Shown: positions 24,684 through 36,011 of the stretch, piece by piece
Position numbering within the stretch: the stretch's first letter is position 1
Layout: each line of letters starts with the position of its first letter
From: Hexactinellida sp. DTS-2022
Lineage: Eukaryota; Porifera; Hexactinellida
Assembly: GCA_028753945.1 (NCBI GenBank)
Contig: JAPNXP010000001.1
Location: forward strand, 1,116,001-1,180,000
Length of the DNA: 64,000 nt
Direction: 5' to 3'
Notes under the pieces: generated by a model
The model's input: only the letters and a program-made list of their open reading frames with translations
Database searches by the model: none
Told to the model about the DNA's origin: nothing
Translations under genes and position numbers: made by a program

Positions 24684-24994
24684 TACTACATAAACTTCAT
24701 AATACTCCAATACATGTTATTTGTTTGAACATATAGTTATCAATTTGTTTTACTTAATTTGTATCATAATCTGGAAGTGTGCTATATTTTGCATTGAGTG
24801 GATTCTGGAAATAATGTCTTTATGTTAATTAATTATTACTTGTATGGATTAGTGGTAATACTAGTTTATTAAATGTTAACACTAGTTCTTCAAATTTCGA
24901 TCTATCGATCTGTCGAATAACAACCGACCACTCAACTATTGATAACTCCAACTATTACTACAAAAATGATAAAAGTTTACTTCTGCAGTACGTA

Positions 24995-25335
24995 TAGTCA
25001 ACTCCCGTTATAACGAAGTGCTAGGGACCGTACTTTCATTTCGTTATAAGCAGAGTACGATCTTACAAGAGTTCATTACAAGTGATTTCGTTGTAACCGG
25101 AGTTCATTATAAACGGATTTAGTTATAACCGGAGTTCTTTATAAGCAGAATTAGTTATAACCGGAGTAAAATCAATAGCTTAAAACTCGATGAAAGCGGA
25201 ATTTCGTTATATCCATTTCGTTGTAACCGAAGTTTTAATAATGTAATAAGATAGAAGGATTTCCGGACCATTGAATGACTTTGTTATAAGGAGGTACTTC
25301 GTTATATCCGAATTAGTTATAACGGGAGTTGACTG
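24995..25335. mobile_element. TA-flanked MITE, 341 bp
   Basis: Ends are TAGTCAACTCCCGTTATAAC and GTTATAACGGGAGTTGACTG between TA dinucleotides, with many internal TTATAACCGGAGTT motifs. It is the same superfamily as the element at 53082. Confidence 0.85.
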
Positions 25336-25980
25336 TATATTAAATTCAATATCATAAGCAATAAACGCTACTATTCTACTTTTATATAACTATCAAATTT
25401 CATTTTAATATTATTAATAGTAACTAACTCAACACAACAATATGTGGGAAGTAATTTTGTCTGTAAAACATGTTTTCAAACAATAGGATTAGGAGCATAG
25501 TGATATATGCTAAAGTATACATAATATAAACTACTCTCAAGTCTAAATTCAACTATATTAAATTTCAACAGGTAATTCGTCGCAGATCCCATTCCAGGTA
25601 TGTTATATTAAATTAAAAAGAACCAAGAACCAAATTATGTTTCTGGAACGAACGTTTAATCCCTTCACAACTACACGTATTATATCAAAATAAGCGTTAT
25701 TAATTAATGTCCATAAATTAATATTTGTGAATCAAATTAAATGGATGCGATTAGTCGAATTCTCGTTAAATCGAACATTCGCTAATTCGACCAAATATAT
25801 TTATCCCGTGAGAGTTCGAATTAACGGATGTTGGCTGCATAGTGTTGGTTTTGATAAACCTAAAATAGGTGGTAACTACTTTTATATATCGGCTAAGACT
25901 TCCCAATAGAAAATCTGGCATGGCAAAATTAATTTATAATTATAATTTTTAAAATAATTGAATAAAAAGGTGTTGGTTGG
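25336..25980. other. AT-rich spacer, nothing recognised
   Basis: No gene, RNA or repeat boundary could be supported here. Confidence 0.5.
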
Positions 25981-26655
25981 ACCATAGGCGCCGAAACTCT
26001 CCAGCGCCAGGGGGGGTGTAACTTTACATTTAAATGTGAAAGGTCAAAAAAACGATTCCTATGGCGCATTGTCGCAAAGTTTACAAGTATAAGATTAAAG
26101 TTGGGGGGCGCGGAGCGAGTGTTGCGAGCAATTCTTGGGGGGTTCTGGGGGCAAGCCCCCCATAAAAAAATGGACTGCGAGATACCCTGATATCTATTTG
26201 TTTTGAATGAATTATACGTATATTTTATTGTGCTAAATTATATTGAATATTGTATTTTTTATCCAGAGGGAACGGTAACACCCGTACCAATAATGTTGCC
26301 CCCCTTCAATTTACGGGGGGGGGGAACGCGCCCCCCCTAGCGCATCCCCCTGTTTCGCCACTGCTATGGTGGCTGAAAATCATTATGTTGACGGGCATAA
26401 TTGTATACATATATTAATAATCCAATGTTATTTAGAAGGACTCCTTATGGAATTATAATTTTTCTATGGGTTTACGTGTATGTTTTCTACTTTAACAATA
26501 AAGAAAATGTCTAATATTCCCTGCCTGACCAACCAGGAGGGGTATACCCTTCCTGACTCTTTCCTCAGCCAGGGGGGGTGAAACCCTCCCTGACAAAAAC
26601 CAGGGAGGGTGTAACCCCCCCTGACCCCCCCACTTTCGGCGCCTATGGGTTGGAC
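25981..26655. mobile_element. inverted-repeat element with CATAGGCGCC ends
   Basis: The segment opens GGACCATAGGCGCCGAAA and closes TTTCGGCGCCTATGGGTTGG. Inside are long G and C runs and several copies of an AGGGAGGGTGTAACC-like block. No coding capacity. A truncated relative begins at 14809. The target duplication is unclear. Confidence 0.65.
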
Positions 26656-27052
26656 CATGGCCTACGTTAAATGGCGCCTAAACAGCTTAACCACAAATCT
26701 CAGATTCTAAAAAGTGGTTCCATTGGACTCGCTAATGCAAATTGTGCCAATAGGAAGCATAGTTTAGCTTATAATAAAATTACAAAACTGGACTCCTATT
26801 TTCTACTATGATTCGGCAGCATGTATAGCCGTATTATAGTAGGCCATGGTTGGCCAAACTCATATCATGAGAAACAAATGTAATATACCGGTGTACGCAG
26901 TCATATATTGATTAGTACAAATTGCAACAAAGATAATATCAGGGAAGAGAAAGAAACAGCACAAAGTAGAGTAGGAGTTAATGTAAAAATTTGAAACGAA
27001 TAAGTAAGGAGAGTTGTCATAATATGTTTTGATAGAAATTTCTAACAAAAGA
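26656..27052. promoter_or_regulatory. upstream region of the VWA-collagen gene
   Basis: About 400 bp without ORFs or repeats immediately before the start codon, so the promoter and leader presumably lie here. I cannot point to a specific element. Confidence 0.3.
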
Positions 27053-30000
27053 ATGGGAACGAAAATAACAGCAATTCTGGTGATCTGGGTTTTGCTGGCT
27101 TTGCAACAGAGCATAAACACTGCTAGCATTCTTAAAGGAAACGGGGAAACCTACAAACTACTAGGCGTATCGAAGCCACGTGTCACGATAGGAGATAATG
27201 CCATAGTGAGGGCAGGGTCCAACGTGGAAATCAAATGTGCAGTTGACGCTACCCCGGAAGAAAACCCATCAATAGAGTTTGAATTTAATGGGAATAGGAT
27301 AGGTTTCGACAGTTTCAGTGCTGTCGGATATCCAAACATTCGTCGCTACACTAATACCACTCTCACTATCTACAACATAAGCCAAAGCTATGCTGCTACA
27401 TACACCTGCATACTCGAATACACATCGTCAGCAGGAGCACAGACAGACAGCGCAGAGACCACCCTGCAAATCGCACCTGACTGTCCAGAAGGCTGTGATG
27501 GAGTGAGGGGAGAAAAGGGGTATGCAGGCTCAAGGGGACAAGAAGGACAATTGGGCAGGCCAGGGCTACCGGGCATCTGTTATCCGGAAGAATGTCCCAA
27601 ACCACTAATGGGTACAAAGGGTCAACCAGGAGAGACAGGTGTCAAAGGGAACCAGGGAGGGGAGGGGGATCAGGGGACACGTGGAGATGACGGGGCCGAA
27701 GGGGAAAATGGAATGAAAGGAGGCACGGGAGAAAGAGGACCGGATGGCGATACGGGTGAGAAAGGGAATAATGGGGAAGGAGGGAGTGATGGCAGTAAGG
27801 GATTGAAAGGCGTAGATGGAGAAGAGGGGGTGAGTGGGAACAGAGGTATCAAAGGGGGAAAGGGAATGCAAGGGGACGAGGGACAGATTGGAAAGGGATC
27901 ACAAGGACCTATCGGTGAACAGGGAAACAAAGGAGCACCAGGGGATAAGGGAAATATGGGAGATAAAGGGGGATCTGGAGATAAAGGTAACAAAGGTGAA
28001 GTGGGTAACAAAGGAGGCAAAGGAGGTGTCGGAGATAAGGGACGAGTGGGGAAAAGAATTATGATCCTTGCGGTAAATTCAACTTTCAATTCGGATTGTA
28101 GTCAGTATGAAGTAGGTCAAATCGTCTATGATACGGTGATCGATCGATTCGTGTATTGTGATGGACGTAGCTTTCAATGCATTCGAGATAAACCTTGTTT
28201 CGATGAATGCGATAGAAACGAAAAGCCGATCCTCACCAAAACAGAGGCCGTCAATGGAAAATGTGTAAACCTAATATATGTCATAGATGAGTCTGCATCT
28301 ATGGGGCCAGAGCACCTTTGGTTAGCAGATGTCTCAAGGCAGATCCCGGTGTTCCTACAAGAAATTAATTTCGTTCCATCTGAAGCCTGTAATAATATTT
28401 TTGGAGTCTTGAGCTTCGGCGCGGATAGAAATGCAGGTGTTGACTATATAGGTAGACCATTGGATTTGGGAGGAATTACGTACAAAGGAGAAACATTGAG
28501 GTATTGGGGGACAACTCAGGAATTAGTTCGTAGTGTTACGGCGGTACCAAGCCCATTCTTAGCAGCAGGGAGATTGGAAGATGGTTATGCTGCAATTTAC
28601 AGAGCACTTCAACGGTATAGATTCATATACCCGGCATGTCGAAAGATAATTCTTATCACAGATGAAGACCGCGATAATCTGACTCCAACATCTGAATCTG
28701 AGGCCAACAGAATCCCAACCCTTTTAAACCAAAATATGGAGCAAACATTGAAGAGATTCAGCATCGAGCTAAGTGCCGTGGTAAATCTATCAATAAGCAT
28801 TGATGCAAGTTATGGGATTCCAAGTAACAGAATATTAGCCATACTGCCAGATAACAAGGTAGTATATGTGGATGGGATTGAAATAAAGGAAAGACAGATT
28901 TCCGGAGAAGTCGAGCTCCTAATCCCTGATGGCACAGGACAGACACAAAACACTAGAGACACGTACTACCAGATGGTGAAAGCGACAGGTGGCATACTGT
29001 GGAGTTTACCCGTTTCAAGAGAATTCAGAGTAAACTTTACAGCAGCATTCTTCAACTACGAAGTAGGCCCTTCAGTCCCCACTACAGCATCCCCTGAACC
29101 CGAAGCTTGCAAAGTAACTGGGTGTAAGAATTGCTCCTGCATTGAAGGCGTTTCTGGTTGCAAACAGATTGAAATCACTGACTTTGACATCACAAATGAA
29201 TGTCGCCCCATAGAGTGTAATAAGACGCACATAATTAGCGGGTTCAGACAGCCATCATGTGTGGATATGGTACTAGCAATAGCAGAAACAAGGCAGATGG
29301 ATGATGTCCATGACAATGTTAAGGACGTCGCTACTAACCTTGTAATTAATTTGGCTCGGATCAACTTTGGACAAGAAAACAGTATTTGCCAAAATAAATA
29401 CTGTCTCGTGACATTCGGTGCAAACAATGACAGAGTGCCGGATCGGTGTTACGCGATATCGCATAGACTACCAAACAGACAGCTATGTGGCACTTCTCGA
29501 GAAATAGCTGAATTTATTGCAAATTTTAAATTTAACACGTCTGCACAAGCATCAGATGGATATGTAGCCATTTATACAGCGTTAAAATACTACCAGACAG
29601 AATTTCAAGATCAATCATGTAAGCATATCACACTTATAACAAATGGTCCGAGAGCAAGTTGTGATACGTTCGATAACGATGGTTTGGATGTTCCCCAACT
29701 GGACAAAGCGGCGATACAAGCAGTTCTAACACAAAACAACGTAATCCTAAACGTCATTGTTAAAGCTCAATTCGAAGATGGGAATGGTAATGATGCACTG
29801 GGTATATTTAAGGATTCAGATGGGAGCATAAAAGCGTTAGTGTCGGTATCAGGAAACGTCGGTTTTGAAGAAAGAGACGGAGGAATAGTAAAAGCAAACT
29901 CTGTCCAACAGAACATTGATTCGGCTTATATTATGCTTGCATTAGGAGCAGGAGGTAGCGCCTGGAATATCGACAAAATGGGCACAGAAATAAATGCTTT

Positions 30001-32278
30001 TACTCGAGCATTCGTCAGCATTGTTGTTGTTAAGAGCTGTCAAGATTGTGGAAAGCTGAAAGCTTGTGTTGAATGTCGATGCGTGTCGGGAGAATTACAA
30101 CCATGTGTTGACAGTTCAGCTTGTGTGATCGGAGATCCACCAGATCTCGAATGGACATCAGGAAACAGAACAATAAGCTCTGACAATCAAGTCGTTCTCG
30201 TAGGAGGGTACAGATCTGACGAACAAAAGGTGTACTATGGACTCGATGGAGATCTTGTGTCCACATTCACACTCAACTCCCGACTCTTGAGAGGCACACA
30301 ACCAGTCACCATCACCTGGTACTACATCGATGAAAATGGACAAAATATTCCAATTGAAAACTCACCAGTGGCTAACTCTGTATCCGTGTCTCAAAGTAAC
30401 CCATACAATCTCGTATTCTCAAATGTCGGAGATCACATTCAAGGAAACTACTTGATTGTGGCAGAAAACGCATACGGATCAGACAGCCAGATCACCAACA
30501 TCGGTATCCTACCAAAGTGGGATAAAACAGTTACAGGGACAGTCACAGGAACACAAGCTCAGCTTGGACAAACACTCGTAGCAAGCACAGGTTCAGAACT
30601 ACGCATTACTGGAACTGTGCGAGAGGGAACGAGACCGTGGAGCTTCAAATGGTTCTACAACGGTGTAGAGCTGATACAGGGACAAGACTACACTTTCGAA
30701 TTCTCAGGCACGAGCAACGAAGCTACCATCATCATTCACAACTTCCAATCTCAGGATGCAGGCTCATATACAGCTGTCGTTAGCAATCATTACGGACAGG
30801 ATACATATACGTTCAACATCATTGTCCAAACCCTCGTGTCATGCAACAATGATCCCCTGAACACACAGACAACTTGTACAAACTGTCAATCTAGCCAACA
30901 GTTAAAACAAGCAACACTAACAGTGTATGCTCACTCATTCGGGTCAAACATCCAACTCACCTGGTTCAGAATATCAAACACAAACGGACAGAGAGAGGTT
31001 ATTAGTACGCAGGACATAGTCAATGGTGCAAATCAGCTCATTGTTCCCATTCAAGATCTCTGCGACCATACCTATGAGGTGGTTGTTACAGGACAGAACA
31101 CCTACACATTCCAGTGTTCCTGTGATGCATGTGTTCAGCCAGATGGCACACGACTCGACTGTTGTAGCACCAATCAAATTATTCTAACAGAATCGGATTG
31201 TGGTGATGATTACTACGCAGATATTATCTTACTCATCGATGTGTCATCCTCAATGGACACCGAACATGCATTCTTAAGTGCTTTTCTGCCACGCTTTGAA
31301 GTTTCTCTCCGTGAAAACTGTGTCGGAAACAGCACTGTCAATCAAAATCAATACACAGCAGTTGCCTTTGGTAGCCAAAAATCGGAAGGAAAAGAAAATC
31401 CTTATTTCGTTGGTCCCAATCTCAATCGAGGAGACTCTACCCAAAATGTCTATTTCACAATTGACATTAATGACCCCAGTAACGTGACAGACACGATTGC
31501 ACAGCTACCCACAATTGGAGAACGTGAAGATGGTTACGCAGCAACCAATTTCTCAATTACGTTTGCTCAATTGAGAGAAAACTCCATCAAGTTTGCAATT
31601 CTGGTTACAGATGAATTGAGGACTTTCTTCTACAGAAGCGAAGAGGAAATAGCTGAAAGTTCAACTCTGCTCAACTTCACCGATGTCACCGACTTAGGAA
31701 GATCTCTCTACGTGGACCTTCTTAAAGCGAATAATATCATACCTATACAAATAATTGATGTCACCCTTTCAAGCGGTACAACCCAATGTCTGGGTGTGTC
31801 CAGTGCTGAGACTTGTTTCTACAGGGATCCAAATACAAATCAAATTTCACGTCTCGAGAACACAGAAGTGGTCAATACAGCACCCAATAATGCGTTAAAG
31901 ACAATTCACAAGGATTACCTCGAAACTGCTCTGAGAGCGAGGGGCTACGTTTGGGATCTCAAATTTATCCGACAGAACGAAACAGGTATCTGGGACGCAA
32001 TTACGAATGCTCTCACCTCTGAGATTCTATCGCGTGCAAGGGAAGAACTAACACAGTGTCAAAACTGCCGCTGCCTACCAGGTGGAAGACAGTGCACTAT
32101 TGTCCCAGCAGCAGAGCAAGCAACTTGCAAATGCGAGAAGAGTTTCCCAGGTAACACCGCATATTGCAGTTGCGTAGTGCAACCAGATGCACGAGTTGAC
32201 TACTGTAGTTGTCGCTTCATCAATCGGCTCAGTGAGGCCATCTGCCAGGAAGTTGGTATCATTGATCTACGTTCCTAA
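27053..32278 (+). CDS. Secreted Ig-collagen-triple VWA matrix protein, single exon
   Basis: An ATG at 27053 opens 1741 uninterrupted codons. The frame runs 8 codons further upstream but has no ATG there. In order: signal peptide (1-24, core ILVIWVLLAL), Ig-like domain (~40-140), about 60 Gly-X-Y triplets (~147-335) broken once by a Cys pair near 175, a VWA domain from ~406 with an intact MIDAS DESAS, a second VWA from ~737 whose MIDAS is lost (AETRQ), two Ig-like domains (~1030-1260), a third VWA from ~1388 with DVSSS, and a Cys-rich tail (~1665-1741). Such parts suggest a trimerising, adhesive extracellular protein; the ligand is unknown. It resembles VWA-containing and FACIT-like collagens only by domain content. 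Its last 325 bp are duplicated at 23790-24114. A 5.2 kb exon with no intron is unusual for a matrix protein. Confidence 0.88.
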   Translation: MGTKITAILVIWVLLALQQSINTASILKGNGETYKLLGVSKPRVTIGDNAIVRAGSNVEIKCAVDATPEENPSIEFEFNGNRIGFDSFSAVGYPNIRRYTNTTLTIYNISQSYAATYTCILEYTSSAGAQTDSAETTLQIAPDCPEGCDGVRGEKGYAGSRGQEGQLGRPGLPGICYPEECPKPLMGTKGQPGETGVKGNQGGEGDQGTRGDDGAEGENGMKGGTGERGPDGDTGEKGNNGEGGSDGSKGLKGVDGEEGVSGNRGIKGGKGMQGDEGQIGKGSQGPIGEQGNKGAPGDKGNMGDKGGSGDKGNKGEVGNKGGKGGVGDKGRVGKRIMILAVNSTFNSDCSQYEVGQIVYDTVIDRFVYCDGRSFQCIRDKPCFDECDRNEKPILTKTEAVNGKCVNLIYVIDESASMGPEHLWLADVSRQIPVFLQEINFVPSEACNNIFGVLSFGADRNAGVDYIGRPLDLGGITYKGETLRYWGTTQELVRSVTAVPSPFLAAGRLEDGYAAIYRALQRYRFIYPACRKIILITDEDRDNLTPTSESEANRIPTLLNQNMEQTLKRFSIELSAVVNLSISIDASYGIPSNRILAILPDNKVVYVDGIEIKERQISGEVELLIPDGTGQTQNTRDTYYQMVKATGGILWSLPVSREFRVNFTAAFFNYEVGPSVPTTASPEPEACKVTGCKNCSCIEGVSGCKQIEITDFDITNECRPIECNKTHIISGFRQPSCVDMVLAIAETRQMDDVHDNVKDVATNLVINLARINFGQENSICQNKYCLVTFGANNDRVPDRCYAISHRLPNRQLCGTSREIAEFIANFKFNTSAQASDGYVAIYTALKYYQTEFQDQSCKHITLITNGPRASCDTFDNDGLDVPQLDKAAIQAVLTQNNVILNVIVKAQFEDGNGNDALGIFKDSDGSIKALVSVSGNVGFEERDGGIVKANSVQQNIDSAYIMLALGAGGSAWNIDKMGTEINAFTRAFVSIVVVKSCQDCGKLKACVECRCVSGELQPCVDSSACVIGDPPDLEWTSGNRTISSDNQVVLVGGYRSDEQKVYYGLDGDLVSTFTLNSRLLRGTQPVTITWYYIDENGQNIPIENSPVANSVSVSQSNPYNLVFSNVGDHIQGNYLIVAENAYGSDSQITNIGILPKWDKTVTGTVTGTQAQLGQTLVASTGSELRITGTVREGTRPWSFKWFYNGVELIQGQDYTFEFSGTSNEATIIIHNFQSQDAGSYTAVVSNHYGQDTYTFNIIVQTLVSCNNDPLNTQTTCTNCQSSQQLKQATLTVYAHSFGSNIQLTWFRISNTNGQREVISTQDIVNGANQLIVPIQDLCDHTYEVVVTGQNTYTFQCSCDACVQPDGTRLDCCSTNQIILTESDCGDDYYADIILLIDVSSSMDTEHAFLSAFLPRFEVSLRENCVGNSTVNQNQYTAVAFGSQKSEGKENPYFVGPNLNRGDSTQNVYFTIDINDPSNVTDTIAQLPTIGEREDGYAATNFSITFAQLRENSIKFAILVTDELRTFFYRSEEEIAESSTLLNFTDVTDLGRSLYVDLLKANNIIPIQIIDVTLSSGTTQCLGVSSAETCFYRDPNTNQISRLENTEVVNTAPNNALKTIHKDYLETALRARGYVWDLKFIRQNETGIWDAITNALTSEILSRAREELTQCQNCRCLPGGRQCTIVPAAEQATCKCEKSFPGNTAYCSCVVQPDARVDYCSCRFINRLSEAICQEVGIIDLRS

Positions 32279-32576
32279 GATCTCCTATTACCATTGTCTT
32301 AGTACGTCCCTAACTATTCTCCAAATATACCTACCTAGGCCTTATTTACTCTCTAAATCTCACAGAAAAATTACAAAATGAATATCTTAGTTTAACTGTG
32401 TTTGTAGTAACTTTGCACATTGTTTATTTTTAGGGATCAATACATTTGCACCGTTCATTTGAACATTTCTAGTTATTGTATTGAGTAGGTTTTGTGGAGA
32501 ATTTAGCTGTTGCTATTAAAGATTTACGTTTGTGTGCTATCAGTAAATACCTGAAACATTTAATTTAAAGGGAGTA

Positions 32577-32760
32577 CAGTCAACTCCGCTTAATAGAACC
32601 ACCGGTTAATCGGTTTCTCCGCTTAATCGGGTCAAAATTTCACAGGATTTATAGGACGGAATTACAGTTTGGCTTACATTATTTTCGGTTAATCGGTTAC
32701 TCCGCTTAATCGCGTCAAAACAACCTGGTCCCGAGGAGCTCTATTAAGCGGAGTCGACTG
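32577..32760. mobile_element. TA-flanked MITE, 184 bp
   Basis: Opens CAGTCAACTCCGCTTAATAG and closes CTATTAAGCGGAGTCGACTG, with flanking TA on both sides and internal repeats of GGTTAATCGGTTNCTCCGCTTAATCG. Confidence 0.85.
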
Positions 32761-33570
32761 TATACTATAATATATACAAATGTATTAAGAATTTGGAATT
32801 AAAAGTATATGGAGTTCGCTTCGCCTATAATAAATTGCTGAACATACAGTAATTATTTTAAACAAATAATTGATTTATTAGACTAAGAGTATTCTGCAGG
32901 ATTGTGAAAGTTTAATCAAGATTTAATTAGCTCAACTATGTTACGTGAAGAGTTAATTAATCTAGAATTGTTAAATAGGAATAGGAGTCGAGTATAAACC
33001 GCATATTCTTTCCTAGAAATGCTACACATCTTAAATTATCCACGATCCGTTAAAGACGTTTTTTGATTTTTGAATGAATCTAGAAAATATGGATTATAAA
33101 CTTTGGGATTGCACATGTACTAACCATTGTATTTCTAAGATCCGGGTAAATTCTAGTTATGGGCAGCTTCCGGACGACAGTGCCCGAATAAGGGAGGTTT
33201 GAGTGTATATATAGAATTCCAGTTCTAAGTAAGAATACCAAAATGGTTATACCTTATGATAATTATCACTGGACAGACGATCCATCCTTACGAAATTTCT
33301 ATAACTGGATGTGTCAACTAAAAAATTTCTTTCATCAATAGATGAAATGCACTTTGCGTCTCGATTTTGATCCAATCCTTAATCCATGAGATCTCAATTT
33401 GCGTTGACGGGTCAAATTCAATTTCCTCCGGCGAAGTATAATAATTTGGAATGCGGAAACGACAACTTGTGTTTTATCCACAATAATGAATTGGAAAATA
33501 ACCAATCCATTGGGATTACACGTATAGTACTGATTTAAAATAATATTTTACCATTGTGTAATAAAGTAAT
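32761..33570. other. spacer with one solitary MITE end
   Basis: No gene is seen. Near 33160-33210 a GCCCGAATAAGGGAGGTTTGAGTGTATA segment looks like one terminus of a TA-type MITE without its partner. Confidence 0.35.
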
Positions 33571-33705
33571 TTCCATGCAACAATGTTGCACGAAAACTGT
33601 GTTGCATGCAACATATTGCTTGCAACATTGTTGCACTGTGTATGTTACCTTGTTGCGCGCAACAGTTGCATGCAACAATGGTTACTTCGTGTATGGTGGG
33701 CTTAA
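33571..33705. mobile_element. second copy of the TTGCATGCAA palindromic MITE
   Basis: Repeated TTGCATGCAACA-type palindromes end in GTGTATGGTGGGCTTAA, complementary to the opening of the copy at 14919. The other end is not clear, so it is probably truncated. Confidence 0.6.
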
Positions 33706-34315
33706 GGTTACTAGAATATGTAGAAAAGTTGTAATTTACCTATACTTTGTATACTACTACAAACTAATATACTCCTAATAAACAAAAATTAGATACTATT
33801 CCTCCCGAAAGATATAGGCGAATATGGTTGAATTTCTCCATTGTGTTATGGATAAATGCAGAATAATACGTAATACTGTTTCTCATATTCGATATTCGAA
33901 AATTCACTAAGTGTCCCCCTTTAAATCATGATTTAAATCAATGATTTTTATTAATAAAAATCATGATTTATATAAAAAAATCCGATTTTTTTTATTTGAA
34001 TCAAATTTATTCATTTAAATCCGATTTTTTATAATAATAATACGTGTAATAACAATAATAGTAATTTGTGCAAGAAAAAAAGTTTAATAACAGAAAGTAC
34101 TGCCTGAGAAGGCATAGGCACTTCTAAAACTAAATAGAGTACCAATAAGAAACAGATGAGTAAAAAGAGATGAGTAAATAAAGAAGTGAATAAATAAAGA
34201 AGTATAAGAGTTTGGAAACGGGAAAAACTTAAATAATAGGCTGGGGAATACAAAACAATGATGTTTTTCACATGCGCAAGGTGGTAGGTTGCTCTCATCA
34301 ATCCAAAAGTCTACC
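33706..34315. other. AT-rich spacer with an ATGATTTAAATC repeat patch
   Basis: Bases 33920-34030 are a patch of AAATCATGATTTAAATCA-type palindromic low-complexity sequence, as found at many old repeat ends. The rest shows nothing recognisable. Confidence 0.4.
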
Positions 34316-34760
34316 CTAGAACGTAGATAGGGAGGGGCTTTCTGCTCTTTCCGTGAAAAATTTTCTTTTGATAATTGTCCGATCAGGAAGGTTCTGAGGA
34401 GGAATTAAATGAAAGGAGTGGCCCCTACACCTACCATCTGCTCGCAAAGTGAGAGGATAATCAAACTTAATCGATATTTTACCATTCAGAATTTTCCATG
34501 TCAAAATTAAATCTGCCCTTTTCCTCCTATTCTTAGACATATCAACCCTAACACACACATCCTCTTTCTATAGGGGAGATTAGAAATGCCTGACACGCAT
34601 TTAGTGGCCCTTCTCTGTACTCTTTCAAGTTTGTCAATGTCATGTCTTTAAAACTGGTGACCATACACTACACGCATATTCAAGTTTGGGACGTATGAAA
34701 AGTTTACAAAATTGTTTAAAAATATTCGGAGTAATACAAATGAACGTTCTTTTAAAAAGT
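34316..34760 (-). pseudogene. non-LTR retrotransposon reverse-transcriptase C-terminal fragment
   Basis: Minus-strand translation gives LFIRPKLEYACSVWSPVLK. After one frameshift it continues DIDKLERVQRRATK, GISNLPY, KRADLI-TWKILNG and CRGHSF-L, then FFTERA. These are the familiar C-terminal blocks of CR1/Jockey-type reverse transcriptases (LEYACVVWSP, KLERVQRRATK, RRxRADLIxTYKILNG, TRGHSxKL). The frameshift and the missing N-terminal part show a dead, 5'-truncated copy. Confidence 0.75.
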
Positions 34761-34804
34761 CTTATCAAACTGTTGACTGAAGATGATATATTAGAAATAT
34801 GTTC

Positions 34805-35119
34805 CAGGGGCGGCATATCCGGTATGGCAGGTTCAGCGAGCCCCGTACCACTTTTCAGAGTGGTCCGATGTCGCCGTAAGTTCGTAACACTTTTAGTATT
34901 ACCAGCTTTCTATACCACCTCTGTATGTTCGAAATACACAATTCCTTGATAATATAATGATTTTTATACCAAGGTTGTAAGTATAAATTCACGCCTAGCA
35001 CTTTTTAACTGGAGCGGCCTCGCCGAACCACATTCGGGTAACTAGTGCGGCGTCGCCGGACCAAATTCAAATACTGTAAATTTCCGCCGTACCACTTTTG
35101 AAAGGACGTGCCGCCCCTG
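34805..35119. mobile_element. hAT-like MITE, 315 bp
   Basis: Ends are CAGGGGCGGCA and TGCCGCCCCTG. Inside are several CGCCGNACCACATTC-like blocks. I could not see a matching 8-bp flanking duplication, so the boundaries may be eroded. Confidence 0.6.
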
Positions 35120-35574
35120 CTAAAGCGCTAATGATATAGGGACGGGTGGGAAAATCGCTAGCATTTATTGTCTTGGGGCACATACTAATGATAGCTATGC
35201 CAGTGTTTGGGGCTCCTCGGCTCTCAACCCTAAATCACCTCGTTTTTGCATATATTAAAAATGTCTAGGCGCTAGCGCCTAAGGTACAAGGCGCTAGCGC
35301 CTAAGGTGCAAGGCGCTAGCGCGTTAGGTACACGGCGCTAGCGCCTATACCATCAGGGAAGTTATTCACTAAACTACTTGAGCTCGGTGAAATAAATTAT
35401 CCAATCAATTAAGAAAACACCGACGGCGATCGAGATTTTATTTGTATTTGTTATTTCCATTTTTAATATTATAATAACATTATCCTAAGCCAAACAATAA
35501 ATATAGATATATCCTATTTATAAAATTATATGACAATGAATCATTAAATAATTTAAAAAATCCTCTGAAATATA

Positions 35575-36011
35575 GGGATGAAACGAATATTCGAAATGTA
35601 AGGAACGAATATTCGAATAGCCGCTTCGTTTTGATGACTAAGCGATAAATCAATTTCAAGACTCAAATTATAGTATAAATAGTTTCTTGTTAATTATTTT
35701 TGAATTTACTTATCCACCGATCATCGGCGCTTGTATTAAATAACTCTGGCTACTTTGGTGATTTTTATAAACATAAAAATCAATCGGTAGAAAGTAGCGA
35801 GGTTTTTTAATACAAACGCCGATGATCGGTGGATAAGTAAACTCATTATTTATATGGTTATGTATTCGACACAAGTTAGTTATTACTCAGCTAGTTTGGG
35901 TAGGAATGTACATATACGATCTCTTCAATAAAAACAAAATAATATCCGTTTCAATCTAATATTCTTTCAATCAATTCGAATGAAATATTTGGTATTTTCG
36001 TTTCAGCCCTA
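35575..36011. mobile_element. AACGAATATTCG-type MITE with internal foldback
   Basis: Opens AGGGATGAAACGAATATTCG and closes TTTCGTTTCAGCCCT. Inside, 35707-35842 is an inverted repeat with arms ACTTATCCACCGATCATCGG and its complement. A partial relative lies at 45555-45635 in the NBAS intron. Confidence 0.6.

Noticed and set aside
25727-25909. 60-codon plus-strand ORF
   Set aside because: AT-rich, no recognisable motif, no splice context, and surrounded by repeats.
27029-27052. Longer N-terminus for the VWA-collagen protein
   Set aside because: The upstream extension would start at TTG. The ATG at 27053 directly precedes a good signal peptide.
27388-28089. Antisense ORFs rich in Pro opposite the collagen region
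   Set aside because: They are the mirror of Gly-X-Y codons and carry no features of their own.
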